Positions 16,455 to 25,264 of a DNA stretch of 64,000 bases are shown here, piece by piece (positions within the stretch are counted from its first letter, which is position 1; the number at the start of each line of letters is the position of its first letter). The DNA comes from Mycobacterium sp. DL592 (GTDB lineage: Bacteria; Actinomycetota; Actinomycetes; Mycobacteriales; Mycobacteriaceae), in NCBI RefSeq assembly GCF_011694515.1, contig NZ_CP050192.1:2911301-2975300 (forward strand), written 5' to 3'. The notes under the pieces are model-generated. The model was not told the origin of the DNA. It did not search any database and saw only the letters and a list, made by a program, of their open reading frames with translations. The translations under genes and the position numbers were made by a program.

Positions 16455-18806
16455 CTATCCGAGCGCGCCGCTGCCGGTTTGCGTCTCGAGATAGTCGGAC
16501 GTGCCGCCGGCCAACAGCGGCAGCAACTCTGCCGAGGGCAGCGGCGGGCTCAGGAAGTAGCCCTGAGCGAGTCGGCAGCCGTGGTCGCGAAGCCACGTCG
16601 CCGTTTCAGCGTTCTCGACCCCCTCGGCGATGACGGACAGGCCCAACCCGTCCGCAAGGCCGATCAAGGTGCGGACCACGGTCGCGGCGCGCGGATCACC
16701 GACGACCGGTGAAATGAAGTGCCGGTTGAGCTTCACCTCGTCGATCGGCAACTCCCGCAAGAACGGGAGTGCCGAGTTGCCGCTGGCGAAGTTGTCGATT
16801 GCTATGCGAATTCCGCTGCGTCGCAGGTCCGCCAATACTGCACGGGTGCGTTCGAGGTTGTCCAGGAACACCTCCTCAGTGATCTCGACGGTCAACACCT
16901 CCGGGCTCAGGCCCCGGTCGGCCAGCGCCGCAGTGAGTTTGGCGGGAATCCCGCGGTTGGCCATCGAGGCAGCGAAGAGGTTGACCGAGACGGGCACGTC
17001 GAAAGACGCCTCCCGCCACGACACCATGTCATCGAGAGCGCGGTTGAGCACGAATTCGGTTACCGGGCCGGTCAATCCGTGCCGATGCACCAGCGGCAGG
17101 AAATCCTTCGGGGTAACCACCTGGCCGTCAGGGCGGTGCCAGCGCAGCAACGCCTCGACACCAACGATCCGCTCGGTGAACAGGTCGAACTTGGGCTGGT
17201 ACAACAGGTTCAGCTCGGCGTTGGCGATGGCGTTGCGGAAGTCACCAAGCAGAGCGATGGCCGCCACCCCACCGGCCTCCGGTTCGCCGGCGGACGGAGC
17301 GAACATCTCCCCATCGCCGGCGTCGGTGGCCAGGTGCATCTGCCGGTCGTACGTCACCACACCGCTGTTACCCGATCGCTTGGCTGCGTACATGGCGGTG
17401 TCGGCGCGCTCCATCAGTTCGCCGGCGCCCAGCGCCGGCTCGCCGGCATCGGCGATCGCCAACCCGATGCTCGGCCGCATCGGCAGTTCATGGCCGGCGA
17501 ACCTGAAGGGCTGATCGAACGCCTGCACCACCCGATCGGCGACCAGATGCGGCGCGTCGGCACTGCCGGACACCAGGAGGCAGAACTCGTCTCCACCGGG
17601 CCGGGCAACGGTGTCGACCGACCGCACAGCGTTGCGCAGACGGTCGGCGACTCCGATGAGCAGTTCATCGCCGACAGAGTGGCCGAGGTTGTCGTTGACG
17701 AGCTTGAAGTCGTTGAGGTCCAACGAGATCACGCCGACCGTGCTGCCGTCGCGTTCACGCAAGGCCATGGCGTGGTCGAGCCGCTCGTTGAACAGTGCGC
17801 GATTGGCCAGCCCGGTCAGCGGATCGCGCAGCGCCTGCTCGGCCACCGCGGTCACCAGCATCCGGTTTTCACTCACCGCGAGGAACTGACGGACCAAGAC
17901 CCCGACCACCAGCAGACCGGCGACGATCAGGACGAGACGGTTGCGGAACAGATCGGGCGGGTTGGCGGCCGCGACGATGCCGGCCAACAGCAGCGGCACG
18001 TACGGCAACCAGATCGACGCCCAGCTCGGCAGCTCCAGCGCCTCGGAGTTCTCCCCCGTCGTCTGCATGCTGGCCACCGCGGCAACCGCGATGAACAGCA
18101 GGCCAGCCAGCCAACCGATGTCGATCGCTCGGCTGCTGTCGTACTGTCCCTTAGCTGCCAGGTAGGCAAACGCACTGTCCGAGAGGGCAATACAGGCCAC
18201 ACCCACCGTCGCCAGTGTCAGCGGAGCGCGGTCACGCACACCCGATCGGACCAGCACGACCGTGGCCATCGTCAGCACCACCACATCGGAGAGCGGATAG
18301 GCAATCGCGACCGCGAATCCGAGCCGGCTGATGCCGCCGGCGCTGGTGTAGAGCGGGCCGAGCACCGTGACCCAGCCGACCAGGAACAGCGATGCCGCCA
18401 CAATCAGACCGTCCAACAGCACCCGGCCGCGCAGCGGTCCGGTGTCCCCGCCCGGCAACACCAGCAGCGCCACACACGCGGCGACGGGGAACCCTAGGAA
18501 GGCAACGTCGGCCAGGGACGGAAACGGCGCCTGCTCGGCGATCAACTCGTAGTAGGTCCACAGCGCCTCGCCGACGCCCCAGCTGACCATGCCCACGGAC
18601 AGTGCAGCCCAGGCCACCCGGACCCTACCGTGCGACGCGCGTGCGGCAAGAACGCTGAAGACAATCGCGGGCACGGTGAACAGCAACAACGCGATGTCGG
18701 ATACCGCAGCCAGCGCGGTACCGTGCGACAACCCGCTGACGATCCAGACGGTGAAGGCGACAAAGACGGCCCCGGCGACGGCGGCCACATGCACAGCCTT
18801 GGGCAC
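16455..18806 (-). CDS. Membrane GGDEF-EAL protein B, EAL site degenerate
   Basis: A 783-residue paralogue of A. The GTG at 18806 is chosen because AGGAGG lies 4 nt upstream and the N-terminus (PKAVHVAAVAGA) then aligns with A; an ATG ten codons earlier is possible. There are ten predicted membrane helices, then GGDEF (RPGGDEF, I-site RSVD) and EAL. GGDEF looks catalytically competent. In the EAL domain the key DDF motif reads DNFASGNSAL and the K-x-D motif reads VKLNRHF, so two metal-site acids have become Asn. Phosphodiesterase activity is therefore doubtful, and the protein is best viewed as a cyclase or a c-di-GMP-binding regulator (inference). It lies between C and A in the same-strand array. 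Confidence 0.92.
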   Translation of the reverse strand: MPKAVHVAAVAGAVFVAFTVWIVSGLSHGTALAAVSDIALLLFTVPAIVFSVLAARASHGRVRVAWAALSVGMVSWGVGEALWTYYELIAEQAPFPSLADVAFLGFPVAACVALLVLPGGDTGPLRGRVLLDGLIVAASLFLVGWVTVLGPLYTSAGGISRLGFAVAIAYPLSDVVVLTMATVVLVRSGVRDRAPLTLATVGVACIALSDSAFAYLAAKGQYDSSRAIDIGWLAGLLFIAVAAVASMQTTGENSEALELPSWASIWLPYVPLLLAGIVAAANPPDLFRNRLVLIVAGLLVVGVLVRQFLAVSENRMLVTAVAEQALRDPLTGLANRALFNERLDHAMALRERDGSTVGVISLDLNDFKLVNDNLGHSVGDELLIGVADRLRNAVRSVDTVARPGGDEFCLLVSGSADAPHLVADRVVQAFDQPFRFAGHELPMRPSIGLAIADAGEPALGAGELMERADTAMYAAKRSGNSGVVTYDRQMHLATDAGDGEMFAPSAGEPEAGGVAAIALLGDFRNAIANAELNLLYQPKFDLFTERIVGVEALLRWHRPDGQVVTPKDFLPLVHRHGLTGPVTEFVLNRALDDMVSWREASFDVPVSVNLFAASMANRGIPAKLTAALADRGLSPEVLTVEITEEVFLDNLERTRAVLADLRRSGIRIAIDNFASGNSALPFLRELPIDEVKLNRHFISPVVGDPRAATVVRTLIGLADGLGLSVIAEGVENAETATWLRDHGCRLAQGYFLSPPLPSAELLPLLAGGTSDYLETQTGSGALG

Positions 18807-18900
18807 GGCACCTCCTGACGGGACAGAGCGGACCAAAAATTGACGTCAGTGAAAACGTTAGCGGAGTGGCCGCCGACCAGCGGGTAGGGCGTCGACTGGT

Positions 18901-21270
18901 CTACCGGGAGCGCACGGCATCGCGATAGCCACCCGGGCCCTCTACCGCGCACCGCCTGAACAGGGTGACGAGCTTCTCGGAGGACACCGGCGGGCTGAGA
19001 AAGAAGCCCTGCCCGACACTGCATCCGTGCTCTCGGAGCCAGTTGGCGGTCGGCAGGTTCTCGATCCCCTCGGCGACGGTGGCCAGGCCCAATTCGGCGG
19101 CCAGGTCGATCACCGCCCGGACCACAGCCGCCGCCCGCGGGTCGTCGAGCATCGGTGCGATGAAATGCCGATCGAGCTTCACCTCGTCCACGGTGAGCTC
19201 GCGCATGTAGGACAACGCCGAGTAGCCGCTACCGAAATCGTCGATGGCGATCCGGATCCCGCGCTCACGCAGCCGGGCCAGCACCAGTTTGGTTCGCTCC
19301 ATGTTGTCCAGGAACAGATCCTCGGTAATCTCCACCGTCAGTATCGACGGCTCGAGGTCGCGGTTGCCCAGCGCCAGGCTGATCGTGTCGGGCAGCCTCA
19401 GGTCGGCCATCGACGGCGCGAAGAGGTTGATCGCGATCGGGATGGGCACGCCGGCAGCGCGCCACTCCAGGACGTCGTCGAGCGCCTTGTTGACCACGAA
19501 GTCGTTGACCCGTCCCATGAGTCCGTACCGGCGGACCAGGGGCAGGAACTCGTCGGGGGCGAGCACGCCGCGCACCGGATGTGGCCAGCGGACCAGGGCC
19601 TCGGCGCCGACGATCGATCCGGTGCGCAGATCGAACTTCGGTTGGTAGACCAGGGTCAGCTCGAAATGATCGATGGCCTGGCGCAGTTCGCCGAGCAGCC
19701 GCACGGACTCGGCACCGCGTCCCTGCGTTTCCGATGACGGCTTGTCGAACAGGTCGCTGCCGGGCGACTCGGCCAACAGCATCTCGGCGTTATAGGTGTG
19801 TACACCCCCGGTGCGCGACCGCTTGGCGGCGTACATCGCGATATCGGCGCGTTTGAGCAACTCCATCGCCGTCACGTCGGGGTCGTCGGCTTCGGCGACG
19901 GCCAGCCCCACGCTGGGCCGCACCAGCAGTTCCTGGCCGACGATGTGGAACGGCCGGTCGAATGCCTCCACCACCCGGTGGGCGATCAACTGGGTATGGT
20001 CGTCGCGGCCTTCGAGCAGGACGGCGAATTCGTCACCGCCGAGGCGGGCCACGGTGTCGCCGTCGCGCACGCACCCCAGAATGCGCTCGGCGACCAGATT
20101 GAGCAGCTCGTCGCCCACCGGGTGGCCCAGGGTGTCGTTGACCACCTTGAAGTCGTCGAGGTCCATGGCCAGCACACCCACCGTCAGGCCATCGCGCTCA
20201 CGCATCTGCATGGCGTGGTTGAGGTGGTCGCGCAACACGATCCGGTTGCCGACACCGGTCAGCGGGTCGCGGAGCGCCTGCTCGGCAACCTCGACCAGCA
20301 GCCTGCGGTTCTCGCTCATCGTCAACAACTGGCGGGCCAGAAAAGCCACCACGAGCACAATGCTGGGCACCAGGATCGGCAGTTCCCGGGCCACTTCCGG
20401 TGGCGCCATCAGGGCTATCAGCGCAGCCGCTGCGACCGGAACAAAGGGCAACCAGACCGAGGCCACCGAAGGTGGTTGGGCCACAATGGTTTCCCGGACG
20501 TTGAAGTCGCGCCCCGCAATCGCCGCGGCCGTCATCAGCACCAGCCCGGCCAGCCAGCCGTAATCGATCCACCCCACGCTCTCGTGTCGTTGTGTCGCGG
20601 CCAGATAGACGAACACATCATCAGAGACAGCGACACACGTCATCGCCAGTGTCAGCAGCACGAGGGTGCGCCGCTGACCGGGCAGAGCCCGCGCCAGCAC
20701 CAGAAGCCCGATGGTCAGCACCGCCGCGTCGAGCACCGGATAGGTCAGCGAGACCGCGATTTTGAACCGGTTGGGGATGTCCAACCGCATGATTTCGTTG
20801 AGGACGACAATCCAGATCACGATCGTGAAGGACGCCGCGACGGTGAGTCCGTCGAGCATCAGGCGGGTGCGTGAGGTCCGGTTCATCCCGCTGGCCAGCA
20901 GCACCAGGGAAGTCCCGGTCGCGATCGGCAGCAGCAGGTAGGCGATGTCGGCGACCGAGGGATACGGCGGGGTGACGCCACTGACTTCGTAGTAGCGCCA
21001 GATCGCAGCACCCAGGGTGAATCCGGTCAGGCCGACGGTCATCGATGCCCAAGCGGCGCGAACCCGGCCCCTGGTCACCCAGGCGGTGACGGCCGAGGTG
21101 AACGCGGCGACGGCCGCCACCACCACCATCAACGTGTCGGAGTCGAAGACGATCGCCCGGATGTCCACATGCGCCGGCACTGTCGCCAGCCAGCCGAAGT
21201 AGGCCGCGACGATCAGCGCAACCAGAACCGCGCCACCGGCCACCCTCGGTGTCGCCTTCGGCTCTCCCAC
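18901..21270 (-). CDS. Membrane GGDEF-EAL protein C (c-di-GMP synthesis/degradation)
   Basis: A 789-residue member of the array with GTG start. It is the most divergent in its ten-helix membrane part (motifs YPSVADIAYLLLP, YPVLDAAVLT and WIDYGWLAGL keep the same pattern). The GGDEF domain has RLGGDEF with I-site RDGD. The EAL domain has AEALVRW, ITEDLF, DDFGSGYSALSYM, VKLDRHF and AEGIEN, so both catalytic sites look complete. It lies 84 bp downstream of hemQ on the same strand and could receive read-through from the heme operon. Paralogue B starts 95 bp further on. Confidence 0.93.
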   Translation of the reverse strand: MGEPKATPRVAGGAVLVALIVAAYFGWLATVPAHVDIRAIVFDSDTLMVVVAAVAAFTSAVTAWVTRGRVRAAWASMTVGLTGFTLGAAIWRYYEVSGVTPPYPSVADIAYLLLPIATGTSLVLLASGMNRTSRTRLMLDGLTVAASFTIVIWIVVLNEIMRLDIPNRFKIAVSLTYPVLDAAVLTIGLLVLARALPGQRRTLVLLTLAMTCVAVSDDVFVYLAATQRHESVGWIDYGWLAGLVLMTAAAIAGRDFNVRETIVAQPPSVASVWLPFVPVAAAALIALMAPPEVARELPILVPSIVLVVAFLARQLLTMSENRRLLVEVAEQALRDPLTGVGNRIVLRDHLNHAMQMRERDGLTVGVLAMDLDDFKVVNDTLGHPVGDELLNLVAERILGCVRDGDTVARLGGDEFAVLLEGRDDHTQLIAHRVVEAFDRPFHIVGQELLVRPSVGLAVAEADDPDVTAMELLKRADIAMYAAKRSRTGGVHTYNAEMLLAESPGSDLFDKPSSETQGRGAESVRLLGELRQAIDHFELTLVYQPKFDLRTGSIVGAEALVRWPHPVRGVLAPDEFLPLVRRYGLMGRVNDFVVNKALDDVLEWRAAGVPIPIAINLFAPSMADLRLPDTISLALGNRDLEPSILTVEITEDLFLDNMERTKLVLARLRERGIRIAIDDFGSGYSALSYMRELTVDEVKLDRHFIAPMLDDPRAAAVVRAVIDLAAELGLATVAEGIENLPTANWLREHGCSVGQGFFLSPPVSSEKLVTLFRRCAVEGPGGYRDAVRSR

Positions 21271-21354
21271 CAGGCCCCCGATCGTCTCGGCAAATCCGCG
21301 GCGATATTGACCGCAGGAAAAATGCTATCGACGTTGGGCCTTTGGTGAGTGGAT

Positions 21355-22059
21355 TCAGGGCAGCTTGGCAACGAGTTCCTCGACGCCGACACGCGGCCCG
21401 GTGAAGAACGGGATCTCCTCACGGACGTGCCGGCGCGCCTCGGTGGCCCGCAGGTCACGCATCAGGTCGACGATGCGGTGCAGCTCCATGGCCTCGAACG
21501 CCAGAATCCACTCGTAGTCACCCAGCGCGAACGCGGGCACAGTGTTGGCGCGCACATCCTTGTACCCGCGGGCGGCCATTCCGTGGTCGGCGAGCATCTT
21601 CCGCCGCTCCTCGTCGGGCAGCAGGTACCAGTCCAGCGACCGGACGAACGGGTAGACGCACACATAGTTGCCGGGTTCCTCGCCGGCCAGAAACGCCGGA
21701 ACATGGCTTTTGTTGAACTCCGCGGGGCGGTGCAAGGCGACACTGCTCCACACCGGCTTGCTCACCCGGCCCAAGGTCGTCGTGCGACGAAAATCACTGT
21801 AGGCGGACTGCAGCGATTCGACCCGCTCGGCGTGCGTCCAGAACATGAAGTCGGCGTCGGCGCGCATTCCCGCTACGTCGTATATGCCGCGGAACACCAC
21901 CCCGTTGTCCTCCTGCTGCTTGAGGAAAGTGGCGGTTTCGTCGGCGACCGCGGCGCGGGCATCCTCGTCGTAGCCCAGCGCCCCCTGCTCGACGGCGAAC
22001 GCCGAGAACATGACGTATCGGATGGTGGCGTTGAGCTCGTCATAGTCCAGTCGTGCCAT
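21355..22059 (-). CDS. hemQ: Coproheme decarboxylase HemQ (chlorite-dismutase-like)
   Basis: A 234-residue enzyme that converts Fe-coproporphyrin III to heme b in the last step of the coproporphyrin-dependent pathway (Rv2676c orthologue). The family signature [18 protein letters not shown] carries the catalytic Tyr, and the proximal His is expected in [12 protein letters not shown]. The C-terminal [20 protein letters not shown] helix (start of this stretch shown) is typical of actinobacterial HemQ. The ATG at 22059 begins [10 protein letters not shown]. It is the third gene of hemE-hemY-hemQ, 28 bp after hemY. Confidence 0.94.
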   Translation of the reverse strand: MARLDYDELNATIRYVMFSAFAVEQGALGYDEDARAAVADETATFLKQQEDNGVVFRGIYDVAGMRADADFMFWTHAERVESLQSAYSDFRRTTTLGRVSKPVWSSVALHRPAEFNKSHVPAFLAGEEPGNYVCVYPFVRSLDWYLLPDEERRKMLADHGMAARGYKDVRANTVPAFALGDYEWILAFEAMELHRIVDLMRDLRATEARRHVREEIPFFTGPRVGVEELVAKLP

Positions 22060-22087
22060 GGCACCATCGTGCCACGCGGGCCGGGCG

Positions 22088-23443
22088 TTATCGGTGCGTG
22101 GTGGCCGCCACCACAGCCGCTGCGGCACCCCCGGCCACGGCCAGGCAGGCGGGCACGCCGATGCCGTCGAGATAGTTGCCCGCGATGGCCAGCGTCGCAG
22201 GCAAGTCCGCCCGCAATGCGGCGGCCAGCGCGCCATGACCGGGGCCGTACTGCGGCATCGCGTCGAGCCAGCGGTGCACCAGGATGTCGACCGGGTCCAC
22301 GCTGATGCCGAACACCGTCTTGAGGTCGGCCACCGCCCAGGCCCGCAGGTCGGTGTCGGAGGTCGACCGCGCGATATCGTCGCCGAAGCGGCCGAACGAC
22401 ATCCGCAACAACTCGCAGTTGCCGCGGCTCCCCCACTTGCGGCTCGACAGCGTAATTGCCTTGCCGTGCAAGCGTTCTCCACTGGCCACCAGCACACCGG
22501 ACTGCGGCGGGAACGGGGTTCCGCCCGGTGCGGCCATCGCCAGCACCGCGGCCGAGGCCACCGGAATCCCGGCGGCCACCGCGGCCGTGCGGGGCGCGAT
22601 CTCACCGATGAGTGCGGGCAGCCGGGGCACCGGTACAGCGAGAATGACGGCGTCGGCGTAGCGGTCGGTGCCCTCGTCGTCGCGTACCGACCAGCCTGCG
22701 CCGTCGGCGGTGATCCGGCTGACCGCGGCCTGCACCCACTGCAGCCCACTGCGCTGGATCAACGCGTCCAGCAGCACCTGATAACCGCCCTCGATGGCGC
22801 CGAACACCGGGCCGCGGCTGCCGCCGGGCAGTGCCCGTCCGGCCGCCTCGGTGAGGCTTTCGGCGCCCGCGTCGAGGGCCGCCGCGATGGTGGGGGCCGC
22901 CGCTCGGATGCCGATGGTCGCCGCCGAACCCGCGTACACCCCGGACAGCATCGGGTCGACCGAGCGGGCCACGACCTGCTCGCCGAACCGGTCGGCCACT
23001 ACGGCGCCGACAGCGGGGTCGGCACCACGTTGCCACTGCAGCCGGCGGTGCGGTTCGGCAGCCATCTGCGCGATCGTCGCGTCGTCGACCAGGCCGGTCA
23101 CCGATGCCGCCGACGTGGGGATTCCGTTGACGGTGTCGGGTGGCAGCGGATGGATGCGACCCTGGCTGAAGATCGTCGGGCGCACCCCGGTGGTGGTGAT
23201 CTGGCGGCCCGCCAAGCCCAGTTCGGCCAGCAGCGCAGGCACTTCGGGGCGACGGGCCACGAATGCCTCGGCGCCGATGTCCATTGGCTGACCGGCCAGC
23301 GTCTCGGTGCGCAGGATGCCACCGAGCCGGTCGGCTGGGTCGAGCACGGTAATGGTGGCATCTGCACCGACTGCCACACGAATGCGGTAGGCGGCTGCCA
23401 GCCCCGAGATACCGCCCCCCACAATGCAATACGAAAGTCTCAT
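22088..23443 (-). CDS. hemY: Coproporphyrinogen III oxidase HemY/CgoX
   Basis: A 451-residue FAD-dependent oxidase (Rv2677c orthologue). It begins [19 protein letters not shown], the GxGxxG dinucleotide-binding fold, followed by DRLGGILRT, the second FAD-contact motif of the amine-oxidase/PPO family. The middle holds the substrate-binding domain, and the C-terminus closes the FAD site ([13 protein letters not shown]). In Actinobacteria this enzyme oxidises coproporphyrinogen III to coproporphyrin III. The 70 bp separating it from hemE consist largely of a direct repeat that also supplies its upstream ribosome-binding region. Confidence 0.93.
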   Translation of the reverse strand: MRLSYCIVGGGISGLAAAYRIRVAVGADATITVLDPADRLGGILRTETLAGQPMDIGAEAFVARRPEVPALLAELGLAGRQITTTGVRPTIFSQGRIHPLPPDTVNGIPTSAASVTGLVDDATIAQMAAEPHRRLQWQRGADPAVGAVVADRFGEQVVARSVDPMLSGVYAGSAATIGIRAAAPTIAAALDAGAESLTEAAGRALPGGSRGPVFGAIEGGYQVLLDALIQRSGLQWVQAAVSRITADGAGWSVRDDEGTDRYADAVILAVPVPRLPALIGEIAPRTAAVAAGIPVASAAVLAMAAPGGTPFPPQSGVLVASGERLHGKAITLSSRKWGSRGNCELLRMSFGRFGDDIARSTSDTDLRAWAVADLKTVFGISVDPVDILVHRWLDAMPQYGPGHGALAAALRADLPATLAIAGNYLDGIGVPACLAVAGGAAAAVVAATTHR

Positions 23444-23448
23444 CCCCA

Positions 23449-23515
23449 GGTCGCTCCGCTCCTGCCCGCCGCCGGATCTCTTCCCGGGTCGCTCCGCTCC
23501 TGCCCGCCGGATCTC
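23449..23515. repeat. Imperfect 29-32-bp direct repeat between hemE and hemY
   Basis: Two copies (23449-23480 and 23487-23515) begin GGTCGCTCCGCTCCTGCCCG and end GGATCTC. They differ only by a 3-bp CCG insertion in the first copy and are separated by 6 bp. Together they fill nearly the whole hemE-hemY gap; the second copy overlaps the hemE stop codon. On the coding strand they place purine-rich GGAGCGGAG tracts upstream of hemY. The sequence may belong to a dispersed mycobacterial repeat family (recollection, unverified). Confidence 0.85.
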
Positions 23516-24578
23516 ACAGCGAGTGCACCAAGGCCACCAGATCGGTCAACAGCTCAGGATCGGTCGCGGGCAGCACGCCGTGACCGAGGTTGAAGATGTG
23601 GCCCGCGGCGCCGGCGTCGATGGCCAGCCGCCCGTCGTCGACCACGGCGCGGGCGGCCTTCTCCACCACCGGCCAGCCGGCCAGCAGCGTCACCGGATCC
23701 AGGTTGCCCTGCAGCGCCAGCCCGGGGCCGACGCGGGTCGCGGCGTCGGCCAGCGAGGTGCGCCAGTCCACACCCACGACGGCCGGAGCCCCGTGCCCGC
23801 CGACCGCCTCGGCCATCGCGCCGAGCAATTCGGCGGTGCCCACCCCGAAGTGGGTCATCGGCACGCCGTGGCCGGCCAGCGCGGTGAACACCCGGGTGCT
23901 GTGCGGCAGCACATGGGTGCGGTAGTCGGCGAGCGACAGCGTGCCCGCCCAGGAGTCGAAGACCTGGATGGCGTCCACCCCGGCGTCGAGCTGCACCGTC
24001 AGGAAGGCGATCGTCAGGTCGGTGAGCATCCCCATCAGGGCATGCCAGGTGGCCGGCTCGGCCAGCATCATCGCCTTGGTCTTCTCGTGCAGCTTGCTGG
24101 GGCCGCCCTCGATCAGGTAGGACGCCAGCGTGAACGGCGCGCCCGCGAATCCGATCAGCGGCACCTCGCCGAGCGCGTCCACCAACAGACCCACCGCCTC
24201 GGCGACCGCGCTGACCCGCTGCAGTTCAAGACTTTTCATCGCGTCGACATCAGCCTTGGTGCGGATCGGATGGGCGATCACCGGGCCGACGTCGGGAACG
24301 ATGTCGAGGTCGATACCCGCGCCCCGCAGTGGGACGACGATGTCGGAGAACAGGATCGCCGCGTCGACGGCGTGCCTGCGGACCGGCTGCAGGGTGATCT
24401 CGCAGATCAGCTCGGGGTCGAAGCAGGCCTGCATCATCGTGTTCTTGGCCCGCAACGCCCGGTACTCGGGCAGCGAACGGCCGGCCTGCCGCATGAACCA
24501 CACCGGGACGCGGCTGGGTTTGCGGCCCGTGGCGGCGGCCAGGAAGGGGGCCTCGGGTAGTGCGCGACGCGTACTCAT
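23514..24578 (-). CDS. hemE: Uroporphyrinogen decarboxylase
   Basis: A 354-residue UroD (Rv2678c orthologue), converting uroporphyrinogen III to coproporphyrinogen III. The N-terminal signature [16 protein letters not shown] holds the substrate-binding Arg residues. [13 protein letters not shown] carries the catalytic Asp, and [17 protein letters not shown] is the second UroD signature. The C-terminal FNLGHGVLP is conserved. The ATG at 24578 ([11 protein letters not shown]) matches the family start; an ATG three codons upstream (24587) is possible. It is the first gene of hemE-hemY-hemQ and is divergent from the DUF3000 gene. Confidence 0.95.
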   Translation of the reverse strand: MSTRRALPEAPFLAAATGRKPSRVPVWFMRQAGRSLPEYRALRAKNTMMQACFDPELICEITLQPVRRHAVDAAILFSDIVVPLRGAGIDLDIVPDVGPVIAHPIRTKADVDAMKSLELQRVSAVAEAVGLLVDALGEVPLIGFAGAPFTLASYLIEGGPSKLHEKTKAMMLAEPATWHALMGMLTDLTIAFLTVQLDAGVDAIQVFDSWAGTLSLADYRTHVLPHSTRVFTALAGHGVPMTHFGVGTAELLGAMAEAVGGHGAPAVVGVDWRTSLADAATRVGPGLALQGNLDPVTLLAGWPVVEKAARAVVDDGRLAIDAGAAGHIFNLGHGVLPATDPELLTDLVALVHSL

Positions 24579-24667
24579 CGCGTCCATGCTGCCACGGTGC
24601 CGAACGCCCGGAATCCGGCGCTGGCGCGAATTCGGCGCGCCTGCCCCCCTGACCTCGCCGATGCGGC

Positions 24668-24673
24668 TAGCGT
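24668..24673 (+). promoter_or_regulatory. -10 element for the DUF3000 gene
   Basis: TAGCGT lies 8 nt before the GTG at 24682, giving a leaderless or 1-2-nt-leader transcript. It supports that GTG over longer in-frame options. Confidence 0.35.
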
Positions 24674-24681
24674 CAGTCCAC

Positions 24682-25263
24682 GTGACCACTGCGGAACCGG
24701 TGCAATTCCGCGAGGCGGTGGCGGCCATGAGCGCCGCGAAAGTGCGCTCCGAGATCGAGTTGGGTCCGATCCGGCCACCTCAGCGTCTCGCGCCGTACAG
24801 CTATGCCATCGGCGCCGAGGTCAAGCATCCGGAGACCGACGTCATCCCGGAACGGTCCGAGGGCGACGCGTTCGGGAGGCTGATCCTGCTGCACGACCCC
24901 GACGGATCGGAAGCCTGGGACGGCACCATGCGCCTGGTCGCCTACATCCAGGCCGACCTGGACTCCAGCGAAGCCGTTGACCCGCTGCTGCCCGAGGTGG
25001 CCTGGAGTTGGCTGGTGGACGCCCTGGAGTCACGCGCCGAACACGTCACCGCGCTGGGCGGAACCGTCACCGCCACCACCTCGGTGCGCTACGGCGACAT
25101 CTCCGGGCCGCCGCGCGCCCACCAACTCGAACTTCGCGCCTCGTGGACGGCCACCACGATGTCGCTGGACACCCACGTGCAGGCGTTCTGCGAGGTTCTC
25201 GAGCACGCAGCCGGCCTGCCGCCGGTGGGCGTCACCGACCTGAATTCCCGCACCCGCGCCTGA
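24682..25263 (+). CDS. DUF3000 family protein (Rv2680-like)
   Basis: A 193-residue conserved actinobacterial protein of unknown function, beginning [13 protein letters not shown]. It has no signal peptide or membrane segment. Conserved stretches include [22 protein letters not shown] and [11 protein letters not shown]. The gene ends 1 nt before the ATG of the RNase D gene (TGAGATG), so the two form a tightly coupled operon. A link to RNA metabolism is suggested only by this coupling. Confidence 0.86.
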   Translation: MTTAEPVQFREAVAAMSAAKVRSEIELGPIRPPQRLAPYSYAIGAEVKHPETDVIPERSEGDAFGRLILLHDPDGSEAWDGTMRLVAYIQADLDSSEAVDPLLPEVAWSWLVDALESRAEHVTALGGTVTATTSVRYGDISGPPRAHQLELRASWTATTMSLDTHVQAFCEVLEHAAGLPPVGVTDLNSRTRA

Positions 25264-25264
25264 G

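Noticed and set aside
16719..18497. 592-codon plus-strand frame opposite GGDEF-EAL protein B
   Set aside because: Antisense shadow; similar shadows occur opposite A and C at the same relative position.
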